Source: Hyphomonas johnsonii MHS-2 (lineage in GTDB: Bacteria > Pseudomonadota > Alphaproteobacteria > Caulobacterales > Hyphomonadaceae). From it: 64,000 nucleotides of DNA. The notes under the pieces were generated by a model that saw only the letters and a list, made by a program, of their open reading frames with translations, was not told the origin of the DNA and made no database searches. Made by a program: the position numbers and the translations under genes. Below, one piece after another: positions 47,306 through 55,602 of this stretch. Location of the stretch: positions 1 to 64,000 of the forward strand of contig NZ_ARYK01000003.1 of NCBI RefSeq assembly GCF_000685275.1, written 5' to 3'. Every line of letters begins with the position of its first letter. Position 1 is the first letter of the stretch.

Positions 47306-48598
47306 TCAATGGGGCAGGCGCAGGCTTGCCCGCAGCCCGCCAAGGGCGCTGTCGGACAGCCTGAGATCCCCTCCATGCGCCCGCGCGGTGTCGCGTGCAA
47401 GTGTGAGTCCCAGTCCGGTGCCGGACGTGTTCTGCGTGCGGGCCTCGTCGAGGCGTGCGAACGGCCGGAAAGCCTCTTCGCGGCGCTCGGGTGCGATGCC
47501 GGGGCCATCATCCTCGACATGCACTTCCGCCGCACGGGGCCCTGAAACCAGGCTCACGCGCACCTCGGTGGCATATTTGACGCCGTTCGAGATGAGGTTG
47601 TTGACCGCGCGCTTGAGCGCCAGCGGGCGGCCTGTGATCTCGAGCGATGCCGGGCCTGTAACGACGATATGCGGGCCGAAGCCGGCCGCCGCTTCGCGAA
47701 CGAGGACGGCAAGGTCGAGCGGGACCGGTTCGTCCCCGTCCTCGCCCCGGGCGAAGGTCAGGTATTCGTCGAGCATCATCGCCATGTCGTCGAGGTCAGC
47801 GCGTGCGGCCGCCAGTTCCTCGGTCTCTTCCATCATCGCCAGTGACAGTTTCAGGCGCGTGAGCGGGGTGCGCAGGTCATGGCTGACACCGGCCAGCATG
47901 GACGTTCGCTGGTCGGCGAAGGCCGTGAGACGGCTTTTCATGTCGATCAGCGCGCGGGCGGCGTCTCGCACTTCGGTTGCGCCCGAGGGGCGAAAGTCCG
48001 GCGCATCGCGGCCCCGGCCAAAGGCACGTGCCGCTTCGGACAGCCTGAGGATCGAGCGAACCTGCTGGTTGAGGAAGGCCACTGCCAGGCCCAGCATCAT
48101 GAGGGACGAGATGATCACCCAGACAATGAAAAAGTGCGAGTTCACCGTCAGGGCCCGCTTGCGTTCGATCCGGATTTCCACCGTGCCACTGGCGGACGGA
48201 AACCGGAAATGCAGCATTGAAGCGGCGTCGATACTGACATCCACAGGTACGCCGAGGCGGGTTTCCAGCTCTTCCTTGAGGCCCGACCGGTACGCAAAGG
48301 ACCTTTGCAGCCTTGGCCCGCCCCCGGGCGGGTCGACGCGGGCACAGTCGAACGTCATGTCGAGGTCGGCCGCCAGCTGGTCACGGTCGACCGGCAGATC
48401 GGGGCGACCGTCGCAATAGGACTGCACGAGTGCAGCATCGCGGGCGATGGATTGCGCCAGCTTCCGGTTCACCTCTGCCAGATGGCTGCTGTAATAATAC
48501 CATGTCATGAGCGCCAGGATCAGCACGACCGGCGCCACCACCATCAGGAGGCTGCGGGCATAGAGCCCGCGCGGGGTGATGTCTCTCAATCGCATCAT
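47306..48598 (-). CDS. EnvZ-type sensor histidine kinase
   Basis: 430 residues. Two membrane helices (about 15-35 and 155-175) flank a periplasmic sensor of about 120 residues; a HAMP segment follows, then HisKA with H240 (GVSHDLRTPLTRL), the GVSHDLRTPL form used by EnvZ, and an HATPase with NNLISNGVKYA and GTGLGLTLAR. It is the last gene of the marR, response regulator, kinase cluster, starting 13 bases past the regulator's stop. The signal is unknown. Confidence 0.9.
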   Translation of the reverse strand: MMRLRDITPRGLYARSLLMVVAPVVLILALMTWYYYSSHLAEVNRKLAQSIARDAALVQSYCDGRPDLPVDRDQLAADLDMTFDCARVDPPGGGPRLQRSFAYRSGLKEELETRLGVPVDVSIDAASMLHFRFPSASGTVEIRIERKRALTVNSHFFIVWVIISSLMMLGLAVAFLNQQVRSILRLSEAARAFGRGRDAPDFRPSGATEVRDAARALIDMKSRLTAFADQRTSMLAGVSHDLRTPLTRLKLSLAMMEETEELAAARADLDDMAMMLDEYLTFARGEDGDEPVPLDLAVLVREAAAGFGPHIVVTGPASLEITGRPLALKRAVNNLISNGVKYATEVRVSLVSGPRAAEVHVEDDGPGIAPERREEAFRPFARLDEARTQNTSGTGLGLTLARDTARAHGGDLRLSDSALGGLRASLRLPH

Positions 48599-48611
48599 CG
48601 GGCGCGCCGCC

Positions 48612-49292
48612 TCAATCCGGCATCAGGCGATAGCCGACGCCCCGGACGGTCTGGATATGAACGGGCTCGCGGGGGTTGGGCTCGATCTTGCGGCGCAGGC
48701 GGGTCACCTGCACATCGACCGAGCGCTCCATTCCAGCAGAAGTCAGGGCCGCGAGGTCTTCCCGGCTGACCGGTTCGCCGGCCTTGGCCGCCAGCACACT
48801 CAGCAATTGCAGCTCGGCATCGGTGAGCCGGACGCGCCGGTCGCCTTCGCGCAGTTCGCCGCGGGCGGCGTTGAAGACCAGGCCGGACATTTCGACCTCG
48901 TCGGGCGGCGTTTCCTTGTGTGACCGGCGCAGGATCGCAGCACAGCGCAGCGCCAGTTCCTCAGGCTCGAACGGCTTGGGAAGGTAATCGTCGGCGCCGC
49001 TTTTCAGGCCTTCGATCCGGTCACTCGCCTGGCCGCGGGCGGTGAGCAGCATGACGGGGGTTTCCTTTTCGCGGCCGCTGCGGATCGCTGCGAGCAGGGA
49101 CAGGCCGTCCTCGCCCGGCATCATGATGTCGAGGATTGCCAGGTCGAACGTCATGTTGGCCAGGAACCGCCTGGCAGTTTCCGCATCGGGGGCGGCGGTC
49201 ACGCGATAGCCCTCGCGGCTGAGAAAGCGCTTCAGCAGGTCGCGGATGCGGTCATCGTCATCCACGACAAGGATGTGGGCGGGATCGGTCAT
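48612..49292 (-). CDS. OmpR-family response regulator
   Basis: 226 residues: a receiver domain with the phosphorylated D55 (LAILDIMMPGEDG), acidic pocket DDD (11-13) and K near 105, then a winged-helix DNA-binding domain with RSVDVQVTRLRRKIE (near 190). The start at 49292 is chosen because it begins the receiver (MTDPAHILVV). The preceding MarR gene ends 7 bases upstream and the EnvZ-type kinase follows, so this is a three-gene operon. It resembles the PetP-PetR pair of Rhodobacter in layout; the target genes are unknown. Confidence 0.9.
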   Translation of the reverse strand: MTDPAHILVVDDDDRIRDLLKRFLSREGYRVTAAPDAETARRFLANMTFDLAILDIMMPGEDGLSLLAAIRSGREKETPVMLLTARGQASDRIEGLKSGADDYLPKPFEPEELALRCAAILRRSHKETPPDEVEMSGLVFNAARGELREGDRRVRLTDAELQLLSVLAAKAGEPVSREDLAALTSAGMERSVDVQVTRLRRKIEPNPREPVHIQTVRGVGYRLMPD

Positions 49293-49299
49293 GTCCGGG

Positions 49300-49764
49300 T
49301 CACTTTGCCAGCGCCTCCAGCGCAATGCGCATGCCGGCGACGGCATCGGGCCCGGCGGCGCGGAATGCGAGGCGCAGCCGCTCGCGCAGGACGATCGCGA
49401 TCGGCGTGGTCAGGGTGACGCCGGCGTCCGACAGTGTCAGCTTGCGCCGGCGACCGTCATTCTCCTGTCGCTCGCGCTCGATCAGGCCGCGTGTGTCCAG
49501 CGCGCCGATCAGGCGGGCGAATGTCGGCACCGTCATGCCCAGCGCGTCGCGCATCTGGCTGACCGTTCGGCCCGGGTCGAACCGGATTGCTATGAGAATC
49601 TGCATCTCTGGTTTGCTCAGCCCCGCTTTCTTGCGGGCTGTTTCTGCGGCAGAAACAAGCTCACGTGCCCCCGCCATGAGAAGGCCGACACCGCGATCAA
49701 GCTCCTGGTCCATCAGGAACAAGCGAGGATCGAACGGTCTGTTCAGGTTGACGTCAGGGCCCAT
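49300..49764 (-). CDS. MarR-family transcription regulator
   Basis: 154 residues with the MarR winged-helix core: the recognition helix region VPTFARLIGALDTRGLIERE and the wing RQENDGRRRKLTLSDAG. The ATG at 49764 gives MGPDVNLNRPFD; a longer frame reaching 49929 overlaps the divergent ilvE gene and is not favoured. It is the first gene of the regulator-kinase operon and 53 bases from ilvE on the opposite strand, so it may control ilvE as well as its own operon. No ligand is known. Confidence 0.85.
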   Translation of the reverse strand: MGPDVNLNRPFDPRLFLMDQELDRGVGLLMAGARELVSAAETARKKAGLSKPEMQILIAIRFDPGRTVSQMRDALGMTVPTFARLIGALDTRGLIERERQENDGRRRKLTLSDAGVTLTTPIAIVLRERLRLAFRAAGPDAVAGMRIALEALAK

Positions 49765-49817
49765 AGTCTGAAATGAACGCGAATATATAGAAAGTGCAAG
49801 CGAGGAGCGCTGATTCC

Positions 49818-50702
49818 ATGGCAAGTATCCCTTTTGACGACCGCGACGGGTACATCTGGATGGACGGTGAATTCGTGCCGTGGCGGGATACCAAGGTGCA
49901 CGTGCTGACGCACGCACTCCACTATGCATCCGCCGTTTTCGAAGGCGAACGGGCCTATGGTGGCAAGATTTTCCGCTCGCTGGACCATTCCCGGCGCCTG
50001 CACAATTCGGCCCGCATCATGGGGTTCGAGATCCCGTTCACGGTTGAGCAGCTCGAAGAGGCCAAGCGCGAGGCCCTGGCCAAATCAGGACTCGACAGCG
50101 CCTATGTGCGCGCCGTCGCCTGGCGCGGATCGGAAATGATGGGTGTTTCGGCCCAGAACAACACGATCCATCTCGCGGTGGCCGTCTGGGCGTGGGGCGA
50201 CTATTTTGCCGACAAGATGAAGGGCATCCGGATGACGCACGCCGATTGGCGGCGTCCGGCGCCCGACACGGCGCCCTGCCACGCCAAGGCTGCCGGACTG
50301 TACATGATCTGTACGCTGTCCAAGCATGCCGCAGAGAAGGCCGGGTATGCCGACGCGCTGATGCTGGATTATCGCGGCCAGGTTGCCGAGGCGACAGGCG
50401 CGAACATCTTCTTCGTGCGCGACAACGCACTCCACACACCGACGCCGGATTGCTTCCTGAACGGGCTGACGCGCCAGACGACGATCAAGCTGGCCCAGGC
50501 CCGGCAGATCGAAGTGATCGAGCGCGCCATCATGCCCGACGAGTTGGCGACATTCTCGGAATGCTTCATCACCGGCAGCGCGGCGGAGATTACACCGGTC
50601 GCCGAGATCGGCACGCATGTCTACAAACCGGCCGAGATCAGCCATGGGCTGGTCGACGACTATACAAGGCTGGTGAACGGCAAGATGGAATTGGCGCTCT
50701 AG
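49818..50702 (+). CDS. ilvE: Branched-chain amino-acid aminotransferase
   Basis: 294-residue PLP enzyme that interconverts branched 2-oxo acids and Leu, Ile and Val with glutamate. The Schiff-base lysine is K157 (APCHAKAAGLYM). The 2-oxo-acid-binding loop TGSAAEITPV is present near 258, along with LTRQTTIKLA. The start at 49818 follows GAGGAGCG. The short 53-base divergent gap with the MarR gene must hold both promoters. Confidence 0.93.
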   Translation: MASIPFDDRDGYIWMDGEFVPWRDTKVHVLTHALHYASAVFEGERAYGGKIFRSLDHSRRLHNSARIMGFEIPFTVEQLEEAKREALAKSGLDSAYVRAVAWRGSEMMGVSAQNNTIHLAVAVWAWGDYFADKMKGIRMTHADWRRPAPDTAPCHAKAAGLYMICTLSKHAAEKAGYADALMLDYRGQVAEATGANIFFVRDNALHTPTPDCFLNGLTRQTTIKLAQARQIEVIERAIMPDELATFSECFITGSAAEITPVAEIGTHVYKPAEISHGLVDDYTRLVNGKMELAL

Positions 50703-50726
50703 GCTGCTGCTACTGGCAGGACCGGC

Positions 50727-51485
50727 TCAGGCGGCGATTTCGATCGTGCGCCGGGAATTGACCTGGTTGCGGCCTGCGCGCTTGGATTCGAACAAGGCGA
50801 GATCTGCAGTCTCCATGGCCAGGTCGAGTGTCGATCCGACACCGAGCAGGCATGTGCCGAAACTCGCCGTGACCGACAATTGGGTGCCTTTGTAGTCGAT
50901 CGTGAGGGCCGCGATTTTTTCGCGGATGCGTTCGCATACCAGGGTCGACTGTTCCAGGGTCACATTGCTCAACAGGATGACGAACTCTTCGCCGCCCCAG
51001 CGGCCAAGCCGGTCAAACGGGCCGCGCAGTTCGGCAAACGCGATGGCAGCGACTTCCTGCAGCACGGCGTCTCCGGCCTTGTGGCCGTGGCGGTCATTGA
51101 CACGCTTGAAGTGATCTAGATCGAAGATCACGAGCCCCGCAGTCTGCTGGGTGCGCCGCATGCGCTTGAGTTCCTCGTCGACGGTCTGCTTGAAGTAGCG
51201 CCGGTTCGAGATGCCGGTCAGCGGGTCGATCGAAGCCAGCGTTTCGAGCCGGTGCTGGTACATTTTCAGGCGAAACTCGTGCTGGGAGGCCAGCGTGGCC
51301 GTTGGAATGGCAACACAGGCAGAGACCAGCAGGTTGGTCAGCACGAAGGTTTCGGGGTTCTGCGGGATGCCGAAATGATAGACGACCATCGAGAACGTGA
51401 ACGACAGGCAGAGGGCCGTAATCGCGACAAACGCAAAGAATGTCAGCGAGTCGAAAAGATCCTGCTTGTGGTCGTTTATGGCCAT
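50727..51485 (-). CDS. Membrane-anchored diguanylate cyclase (GGDEF)
   Basis: 252 residues: a basic N-terminus, two membrane helices (about 16-37 and 45-66), a short coiled linker, then a GGDEF domain with the active site RWGGEEF and metal-binding FDLDHFKRVNDRHGH. GGEEF is a functional variant, so c-di-GMP synthesis is expected. No canonical RxxD inhibitory site lies upstream (the residues read RGPFD), so product feedback is probably weak. The ATG at 51485 follows GGCGGAGG; an in-frame start at 51551 is not favoured. Confidence 0.88.
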   Translation of the reverse strand: MAINDHKQDLFDSLTFFAFVAITALCLSFTFSMVVYHFGIPQNPETFVLTNLLVSACVAIPTATLASQHEFRLKMYQHRLETLASIDPLTGISNRRYFKQTVDEELKRMRRTQQTAGLVIFDLDHFKRVNDRHGHKAGDAVLQEVAAIAFAELRGPFDRLGRWGGEEFVILLSNVTLEQSTLVCERIREKIAALTIDYKGTQLSVTASFGTCLLGVGSTLDLAMETADLALFESKRAGRNQVNSRRTIEIAA

Positions 51486-51635
51486 GAATACCTCCGCCAA
51501 GCCTGACCTTGCCACGGATTCAGAAAGATACGTGAAATCCGGGAAAGCCAATTTGGCGGGGGTGGTTCATGACATGTTAACGCGTTGGCGCCTGTGCCTA
51601 TTGCAGGTTTGCCAATGCCGCGCGCCGCCGCAGGC

Positions 51636-52274
51636 CTATTTCCCGGGCTGGGGCGTGTAGCGCAGATACGGCTTCGCCGCCTTGTAGCCTTTCGGGAACA
51701 GGCGTTTGATTTCCGCCGGATCGGTCAGGGACGGTACGATGATGACATCTTCGCCATCGCGCCAGTTTACCGGCGTGGCGACCTTGTGTGTGTCGGTCAG
51801 CTGCAGGCTGTCGATCAGGCGCAGGACTTCATCGAAATTGCGGCCGGTGCTCGGCGGATAGACGATCGAGGCGCGAATTCGCTTGTTCGGGTCGATGACA
51901 TAGACTGCGCGGACGGTCAGTTTTGCGTCCGCGTTCGGATGGATCATGTTGTAAAGGGTCGCAACCTTGCGCCCGGTATCGGCGATCATGGGGAACGCGA
52001 CGGTCGCGTTCTGGGTCTCTTCGATATCCTCGATCCACCGCTTGTGATCCTCGATACTGTCGACCGACACGACAAGGGCTTTGGCACCGCGCTTGGCAAA
52101 CTCGTCCTTCAGCTGGGCTGTATAGCCAAGTTCCGTGGTGCAGACCGGCGTGAAGTCGGCGGGGTGGGAGAAGAACACGACCCAGTCCTTGCCGGCCCAT
52201 TCGTGGAAGCGGATACGGCCTTCTGTTGTATCGGCCTCAAAGTCCGGGGCTACGTCGCCGATAAGAAGGCTCAT
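51636..52274 (-). CDS. 1-Cys peroxiredoxin (Prx6 type)
   Basis: 212-residue peroxidase with a single catalytic Cys, C45, in PADFTPVCTTE; no other Cys is present, so an external reductant is needed. The Thr of the TPVC motif and the C-terminal Prx6-type extension (PVNWRDGEDVIIVPSL) are clear. It removes hydrogen peroxide and organic peroxides. The gene is divergent from SixA across 128 bases. Confidence 0.93.
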   Translation of the reverse strand: MSLLIGDVAPDFEADTTEGRIRFHEWAGKDWVVFFSHPADFTPVCTTELGYTAQLKDEFAKRGAKALVVSVDSIEDHKRWIEDIEETQNATVAFPMIADTGRKVATLYNMIHPNADAKLTVRAVYVIDPNKRIRASIVYPPSTGRNFDEVLRLIDSLQLTDTHKVATPVNWRDGEDVIIVPSLTDPAEIKRLFPKGYKAAKPYLRYTPQPGK

Positions 52275-52402
52275 GTTTCAAACTCCTGTCACTTGATTTC
52301 AGGACCGAAAATGGTGCCTAAGAACGACATGACCAATGCGCGGCACCTCATAGTGTCGATCAGTTTTTCTAATGGTCGCCGCAGAGTGAGCAATATTCAT
52401 CC

Positions 52403-52930
52403 ATGAAACGCCTTATCCTGATGCGCCATGCCAAGACCGAACCCTGGACGGAAGGTATCGACGATTTCGGCCGGGCGCTGACGGACCAGGGACGATCGGA
52501 TGCCCGCCGCATGGCCGAGGAAATCGTGGCGATCGGCTGGAGCCCGGAGCGCATTCTCGTCTCGACGGCTCGCCGCGCCCGCGAAACCTGTTCGGAAGTC
52601 GCCAAGGTGGTGGAAGGTGAGAAGGTGCGGCCGATGGAGTCGCTCTACCTGTCCGGTATGCGGGGAATTTCGGAATCGGTGAAACAGAACGATAGTGCCG
52701 GCACGCTGATGGTGATCGGCCACAATCCGGGCTTGCACGATTTCGGCCTGACCCTGCTGCGCGACGGCGGCAGTTCGGACCACGACGCGGCCGTGCGGCT
52801 GACCGAAAAATTCCCGACATCCTGCGTTGCCCTGTTCGAGTCCGATGAGGACGGCGCCTTCGTGCCGGTGCATTTCAGGCTGTCCGAGGTCTTCAGGGCG
52901 CGGGATTTCCGCGAGGCAGACCCGGCCTGA
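52403..52930 (+). CDS. SixA-like histidine phosphatase
   Basis: 175 residues. The phosphohistidine site is RHA (R8, H9), followed by the second conserved Arg in STARRARETC and the catalytic GHNPGLHD. SixA removes phosphate from Hpt histidines of hybrid kinases, and this window contains one Hpt-bearing hybrid kinase, though no link is shown. The gene is alone, with the UrcA-family gene converging on it. Confidence 0.85.
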   Translation: MKRLILMRHAKTEPWTEGIDDFGRALTDQGRSDARRMAEEIVAIGWSPERILVSTARRARETCSEVAKVVEGEKVRPMESLYLSGMRGISESVKQNDSAGTLMVIGHNPGLHDFGLTLLRDGGSSDHDAAVRLTEKFPTSCVALFESDEDGAFVPVHFRLSEVFRARDFREADPA

Positions 52931-53044
52931 ACGAATACGCCGCCCTGCCTTGGAGGGGACAGGACGGCGCAAGAAGCCGAAGGCGATGCAGGGCAGGGGG
53001 AGAGAGGCGGCCTCGCCTTTTTGGAGCGGCTTCCGGGCTCGTGT

Positions 53045-53356
53045 TCAGTGCGCCGTTCTGGCGGCATGAACCTCGGTCAGGCCGGCGTGGTCGATCGCTT
53101 TCACGGCCTTGTTGAGAGTCCGGGCGGTGCAGAGCTTGGTGGCTAACTCGCCGCCGGCCGGGAAGTTGACGTGTTCAGTTGCGCAGCGCTTCGAAATCTC
53201 TTCACGAATGTGCTGATATTCGGCCTGGGCACCTGCGGGCGTATCCATGGCAGCGCGGTTGAAGTCGACGGCGACTTCGAAATTGGTGCTGGTGGCAAGG
53301 GCCGGCATCGCGAAGAGGCTGGCAGCAACGGCGGCGGCGACGAGGGGGCGTTTCAT
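53045..53356 (-). CDS. UrcA-family exported small protein
   Basis: 103 residues: a signal peptide (cleavage after PALA, about residue 21), then a short domain with two Cys, C58 and C76, that would form a disulfide, and a helical C-terminus. It resembles the UrcA family, whose members are small periplasmic proteins of unknown function, common in Hyphomonadaceae-type genomes. It follows the 60-residue hypothetical gene by 93 bases on the same strand. Confidence 0.7.
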   Translation of the reverse strand: MKRPLVAAAVAASLFAMPALATSTNFEVAVDFNRAAMDTPAGAQAEYQHIREEISKRCATEHVNFPAGGELATKLCTARTLNKAVKAIDHAGLTEVHAARTAH

Positions 53357-53449
53357 GGCGGGTCTATCCTTCTTGTGTGGTGGGGAAAGTCCTGCCGGCG
53401 CCGGCCGCCCCAGGGGAGGAAAGGCGGTTAGCGCCAGCAGGCGGGAGGG

Positions 53450-53632
53450 CTAGTGGGCCTCACGGCGGGTGTGACGACGGCGGCGGCGGACCAGCAAGCC
53501 CGGACGGCCTCCGACTGCGACATCATTCGCCGGGTGTGTCCGGACGGTGGCCTCGCCGGTCATCATGGCAAGGGCCATCGTGGCGCGGGGGGCGTTGGCT
53601 TCGACGTCGTTGAGACGGGCGCGGGGGGTCAT
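53450..53632 (-). CDS. Small basic hypothetical protein
   Basis: 60 residues, not recognised. MTPRARLNDVEANAPRAT begins it and a run of Arg/His (RRRRRHTRREAH) ends it, so it may bind nucleic acid. The ribosome site AAGAAGGAC is well placed 9 bases upstream, and it sits downstream of a strong hairpin and AT-rich region, which argues that it is expressed. Low codon bias evidence and no homologue recalled; could be spurious. Confidence 0.45.
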   Translation of the reverse strand: MTPRARLNDVEANAPRATMALAMMTGEATVRTHPANDVAVGGRPGLLVRRRRRHTRREAH

Positions 53633-53657
53633 TTTAATAAGTCCTTCTTGCTGTGTT

Positions 53658-53693
53658 GACTGTCCTTGGCGGACCATTCCGCCGTCGACAGTC
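53658..53693 (-). promoter_or_regulatory. Leader hairpin upstream of the small gene and UrcA
   Basis: GACTGTC (53658-53664) pairs with GACAGTC (53687-53693), and GGCGGA (53668-53673) with TCCGCC (53678-53683), separated by a 3x3 internal loop. It lies 8 or so bases before the ribosome site in the minus-strand leader, so it could affect translation. Confidence 0.5.
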
Positions 53694-53710
53694 TCAAGAT
53701 AGGGAAGGAA

Positions 53711-53741
53711 TTATCGAAAAGCAATAAAAATTTATCGAAAA
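53711..53741. promoter_or_regulatory. AT-rich tandem TTATCGAAAA sites
   Basis: TTATCGAAAA at 53711-53720 and 53732-53741 are in direct orientation, 21 bp apart (two helical turns), within an unusually AT-rich promoter-like stretch 53708-53760 in a GC-rich genome. It is placed to drive the UrcA-side leader. Confidence 0.5.
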
Positions 53742-53879
53742 AAAATAAATATAGAGAAATTCGGGCCTTACGACTTGTTGTTTGTCGATATGATACGCCT
53801 GTGTGGCGTTTCAAGGCCAGTTAACTCTGTTTCATCCAAATCTTTGGGGCGGTCCTGGCTGACTGCCCTGACCATCCGG

Positions 53880-55451
53880 CTAGGCGGAGCGCGACGGGCG
53901 GGTCTGTTCCGGCAGGTCAAGATCGAAGGCGAGCTGGCGGGGCGGCGCAGATGGGCGTCGCAGTGACGCCCTGGCGCGGGGCGTGCGGCCAGTGTCCTGA
54001 CGCCCAATACTGATGGCTGTGGGGGCAGGGGTGGGGCCGTGGCGCAGGGCCTGGATGCGGCCACGGGCCTCGCGCGCCGCAGCCATGTGATCGACAATCC
54101 GCATCGGGTAAGTCTGGCCAAGCACGATCCCGGCGCGGGCCAGCTCCGCCTTCGGGGCGTCCCAGGGGGCGTGAATGAAGGGGGTGGGCAGGCCGGCCAG
54201 CTCGGGCACCCAGCGGCGGATAAAGTCGCCGTCCGGATCATGGTCGAGCGACTGCTTGACCGGGTTGTAGATCCGCGGCGCATGCGAACTGATGATCGCC
54301 GCCTGTGCCATCGCCTGAGGATAGTGGATGGCGGCTTCGAAATCGGTGAACAGCGCGGCCAGCCGGGCGGCGGGCAGGCGTGCGTCGAGCCAGAGATGAT
54401 GCGCGGCAAACGCCATGGTCATGGCGCGCATGCGGAAATTCAGCCAACCGGTCTGGTTCAGCGACCGCATGCAGGCGTCAAGGAAGGGAAAGCCGGTGCG
54501 ACCATGAATCCACGCCTCCAGGCGCGGATCGCCGTCGGCCGCGACCTCGCGCACGCCATCCGGGCCAGGCAGCAGGTTGCGCCTATCGATCGAGGTCTGG
54601 TCTTCAAGCTTCTGGAAGAACTGGCAACGCCATTGCAGCCGCGACAGGAAATTGTCGATCGACGCCGTGAAGGTGGAATCGCCGTCGATATCGTATTCCG
54701 CCCGTGCCCGCCGGGCAGCCTGCCAGGCTTCGCGGACCGATACGGTGCCGAATGCCAGATGGGGCGACAGGCGCGAGCACGCCACGCTCGCCACCAGCGG
54801 GTCCGACATCGACGTCCGGTAACGGCGACCGCGAGAGGCCAGGAAAGACCGCAGCAATTCGACCCCTTCGGCGCGGCCGCCCGGCTGGCGTGCCGTACAG
54901 CCGTCCGGGGCGAGTCGGAAATCCTCGGCGATCGGCCACGGTTCTGACGGAACATTCGCTGCTGCAATCGTGTCGGGCGCCTTGCCGCGTGGTGCTGACA
55001 TCTGGTCTTCCCAGTAGCGCGGCCAGCCATCCCGTACGGACAGGTGCCCGCCGACGCCATTCTGTGCCTGCTCCCGCAGCGCGATTCCGGCCTTCATCGT
55101 CCAGCGCTGGACTGACCGGTCGCGGTCAAACGTCCATTGCAGGCCGGTTTCCCGGTGGACATGGATCGCGGCGATGCCATGGCGTGTGTGGATATCGGCC
55201 AGGACGTCCTCGGCTTTGCCGGTGCGGATGCAGAGGGCCGATCCGCGTGCTTTCAGCGCGTCATCGAGGCTTTGCAGGCATTCGACCAGGAAATCGAACT
55301 GCCGTCCGGAATGCTCCGGCTGGGCCCAGAACCCGGGTTCGAAAATATAGAGGGGCAGCACAGGTGCACCGCTCGCGACTGCGGCGAGCAGTGGCGCGTG
55401 ATCGTGGACCCGAAGGTCCCGCCTGAACCAGACGACATGAAGATCGGTCAT
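53880..55451 (-). CDS. Cryptochrome/photolyase-family protein
   Basis: 523 residues: an N-terminal alpha/beta domain (about 1-130, HVVWFRRDLRVHDH) and a C-terminal FAD-binding helical domain. The FAD contact region SRLSPHLAFGTVSVREAW and the strand with FSLQWRCQF-type residues (RLQWRCQFFQKLEDQ), GFPFLDACMRSLNQTGWLNFRMRAM and the Trp tail are present. It repairs UV-induced pyrimidine dimers with blue light, or acts as a cryptochrome; sequence does not separate them. An added Pro/Arg-rich tail ends FDLDLP. It starts at 55451 with a weak ribosome site. The promoter gap contains a large palindrome. Confidence 0.88.
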   Translation of the reverse strand: MTDLHVVWFRRDLRVHDHAPLLAAVASGAPVLPLYIFEPGFWAQPEHSGRQFDFLVECLQSLDDALKARGSALCIRTGKAEDVLADIHTRHGIAAIHVHRETGLQWTFDRDRSVQRWTMKAGIALREQAQNGVGGHLSVRDGWPRYWEDQMSAPRGKAPDTIAAANVPSEPWPIAEDFRLAPDGCTARQPGGRAEGVELLRSFLASRGRRYRTSMSDPLVASVACSRLSPHLAFGTVSVREAWQAARRARAEYDIDGDSTFTASIDNFLSRLQWRCQFFQKLEDQTSIDRRNLLPGPDGVREVAADGDPRLEAWIHGRTGFPFLDACMRSLNQTGWLNFRMRAMTMAFAAHHLWLDARLPAARLAALFTDFEAAIHYPQAMAQAAIISSHAPRIYNPVKQSLDHDPDGDFIRRWVPELAGLPTPFIHAPWDAPKAELARAGIVLGQTYPMRIVDHMAAAREARGRIQALRHGPTPAPTAISIGRQDTGRTPRARASLRRPSAPPRQLAFDLDLPEQTRPSRSA

Positions 55452-55525
55452 GGAACAAACATAGAACATTTGACCGGAACCTCAAGCAGATTCTGCAAAT
55501 CCGCTTTTGTTCACCTCCACACGGC

Positions 55526-55553
55526 GAAATTGTTTCGGATCCGAAACAATTTC
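55526..55553. promoter_or_regulatory. 28-bp perfect palindrome in the photolyase/glycosyltransferase gap
   Basis: GAAATTGTTTCGGA (55526-55539) is followed immediately by its exact complement (55540-55553), with no spacer. It lies 75 bases before the photolyase ATG and 50 bases before the glycosyltransferase ATG. A homodimeric regulator site is the simplest reading. Confidence 0.75.
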
Positions 55554-55564
55554 AACCTGTGGTT

Positions 55565-55586
55565 TGTGGATACAGGTTTATCCACA
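55565..55586. promoter_or_regulatory. Inverted DnaA-box pair
   Basis: TTATCCACA (55578-55586) is a perfect DnaA box. TGTGGATA (55565-55572) is an inverted partner (one mismatch from the box), giving TGTGGATA-N6-TATCCACA. It is 12 bases after the 28-bp palindrome and 17 bases before the glycosyltransferase ATG. Confidence 0.6.
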
Positions 55587-55602
55587 GGGTTCTTGTTAAC
55601 CT

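Noticed and set aside
53629-53814. 61-codon TTG frame overlapping the AT-rich region, with an ATGA overlap to the next small ORF.
   Set aside because: TTG start without a ribosome site, composition driven by the AT-rich promoter stretch; regulatory DNA is the better reading.
55500-55602. The palindrome and DnaA boxes as the chromosomal replication origin.
   Set aside because: Only two DnaA boxes, no AT-rich unwinding element and none of the usual origin neighbours seen in alphaproteobacteria.
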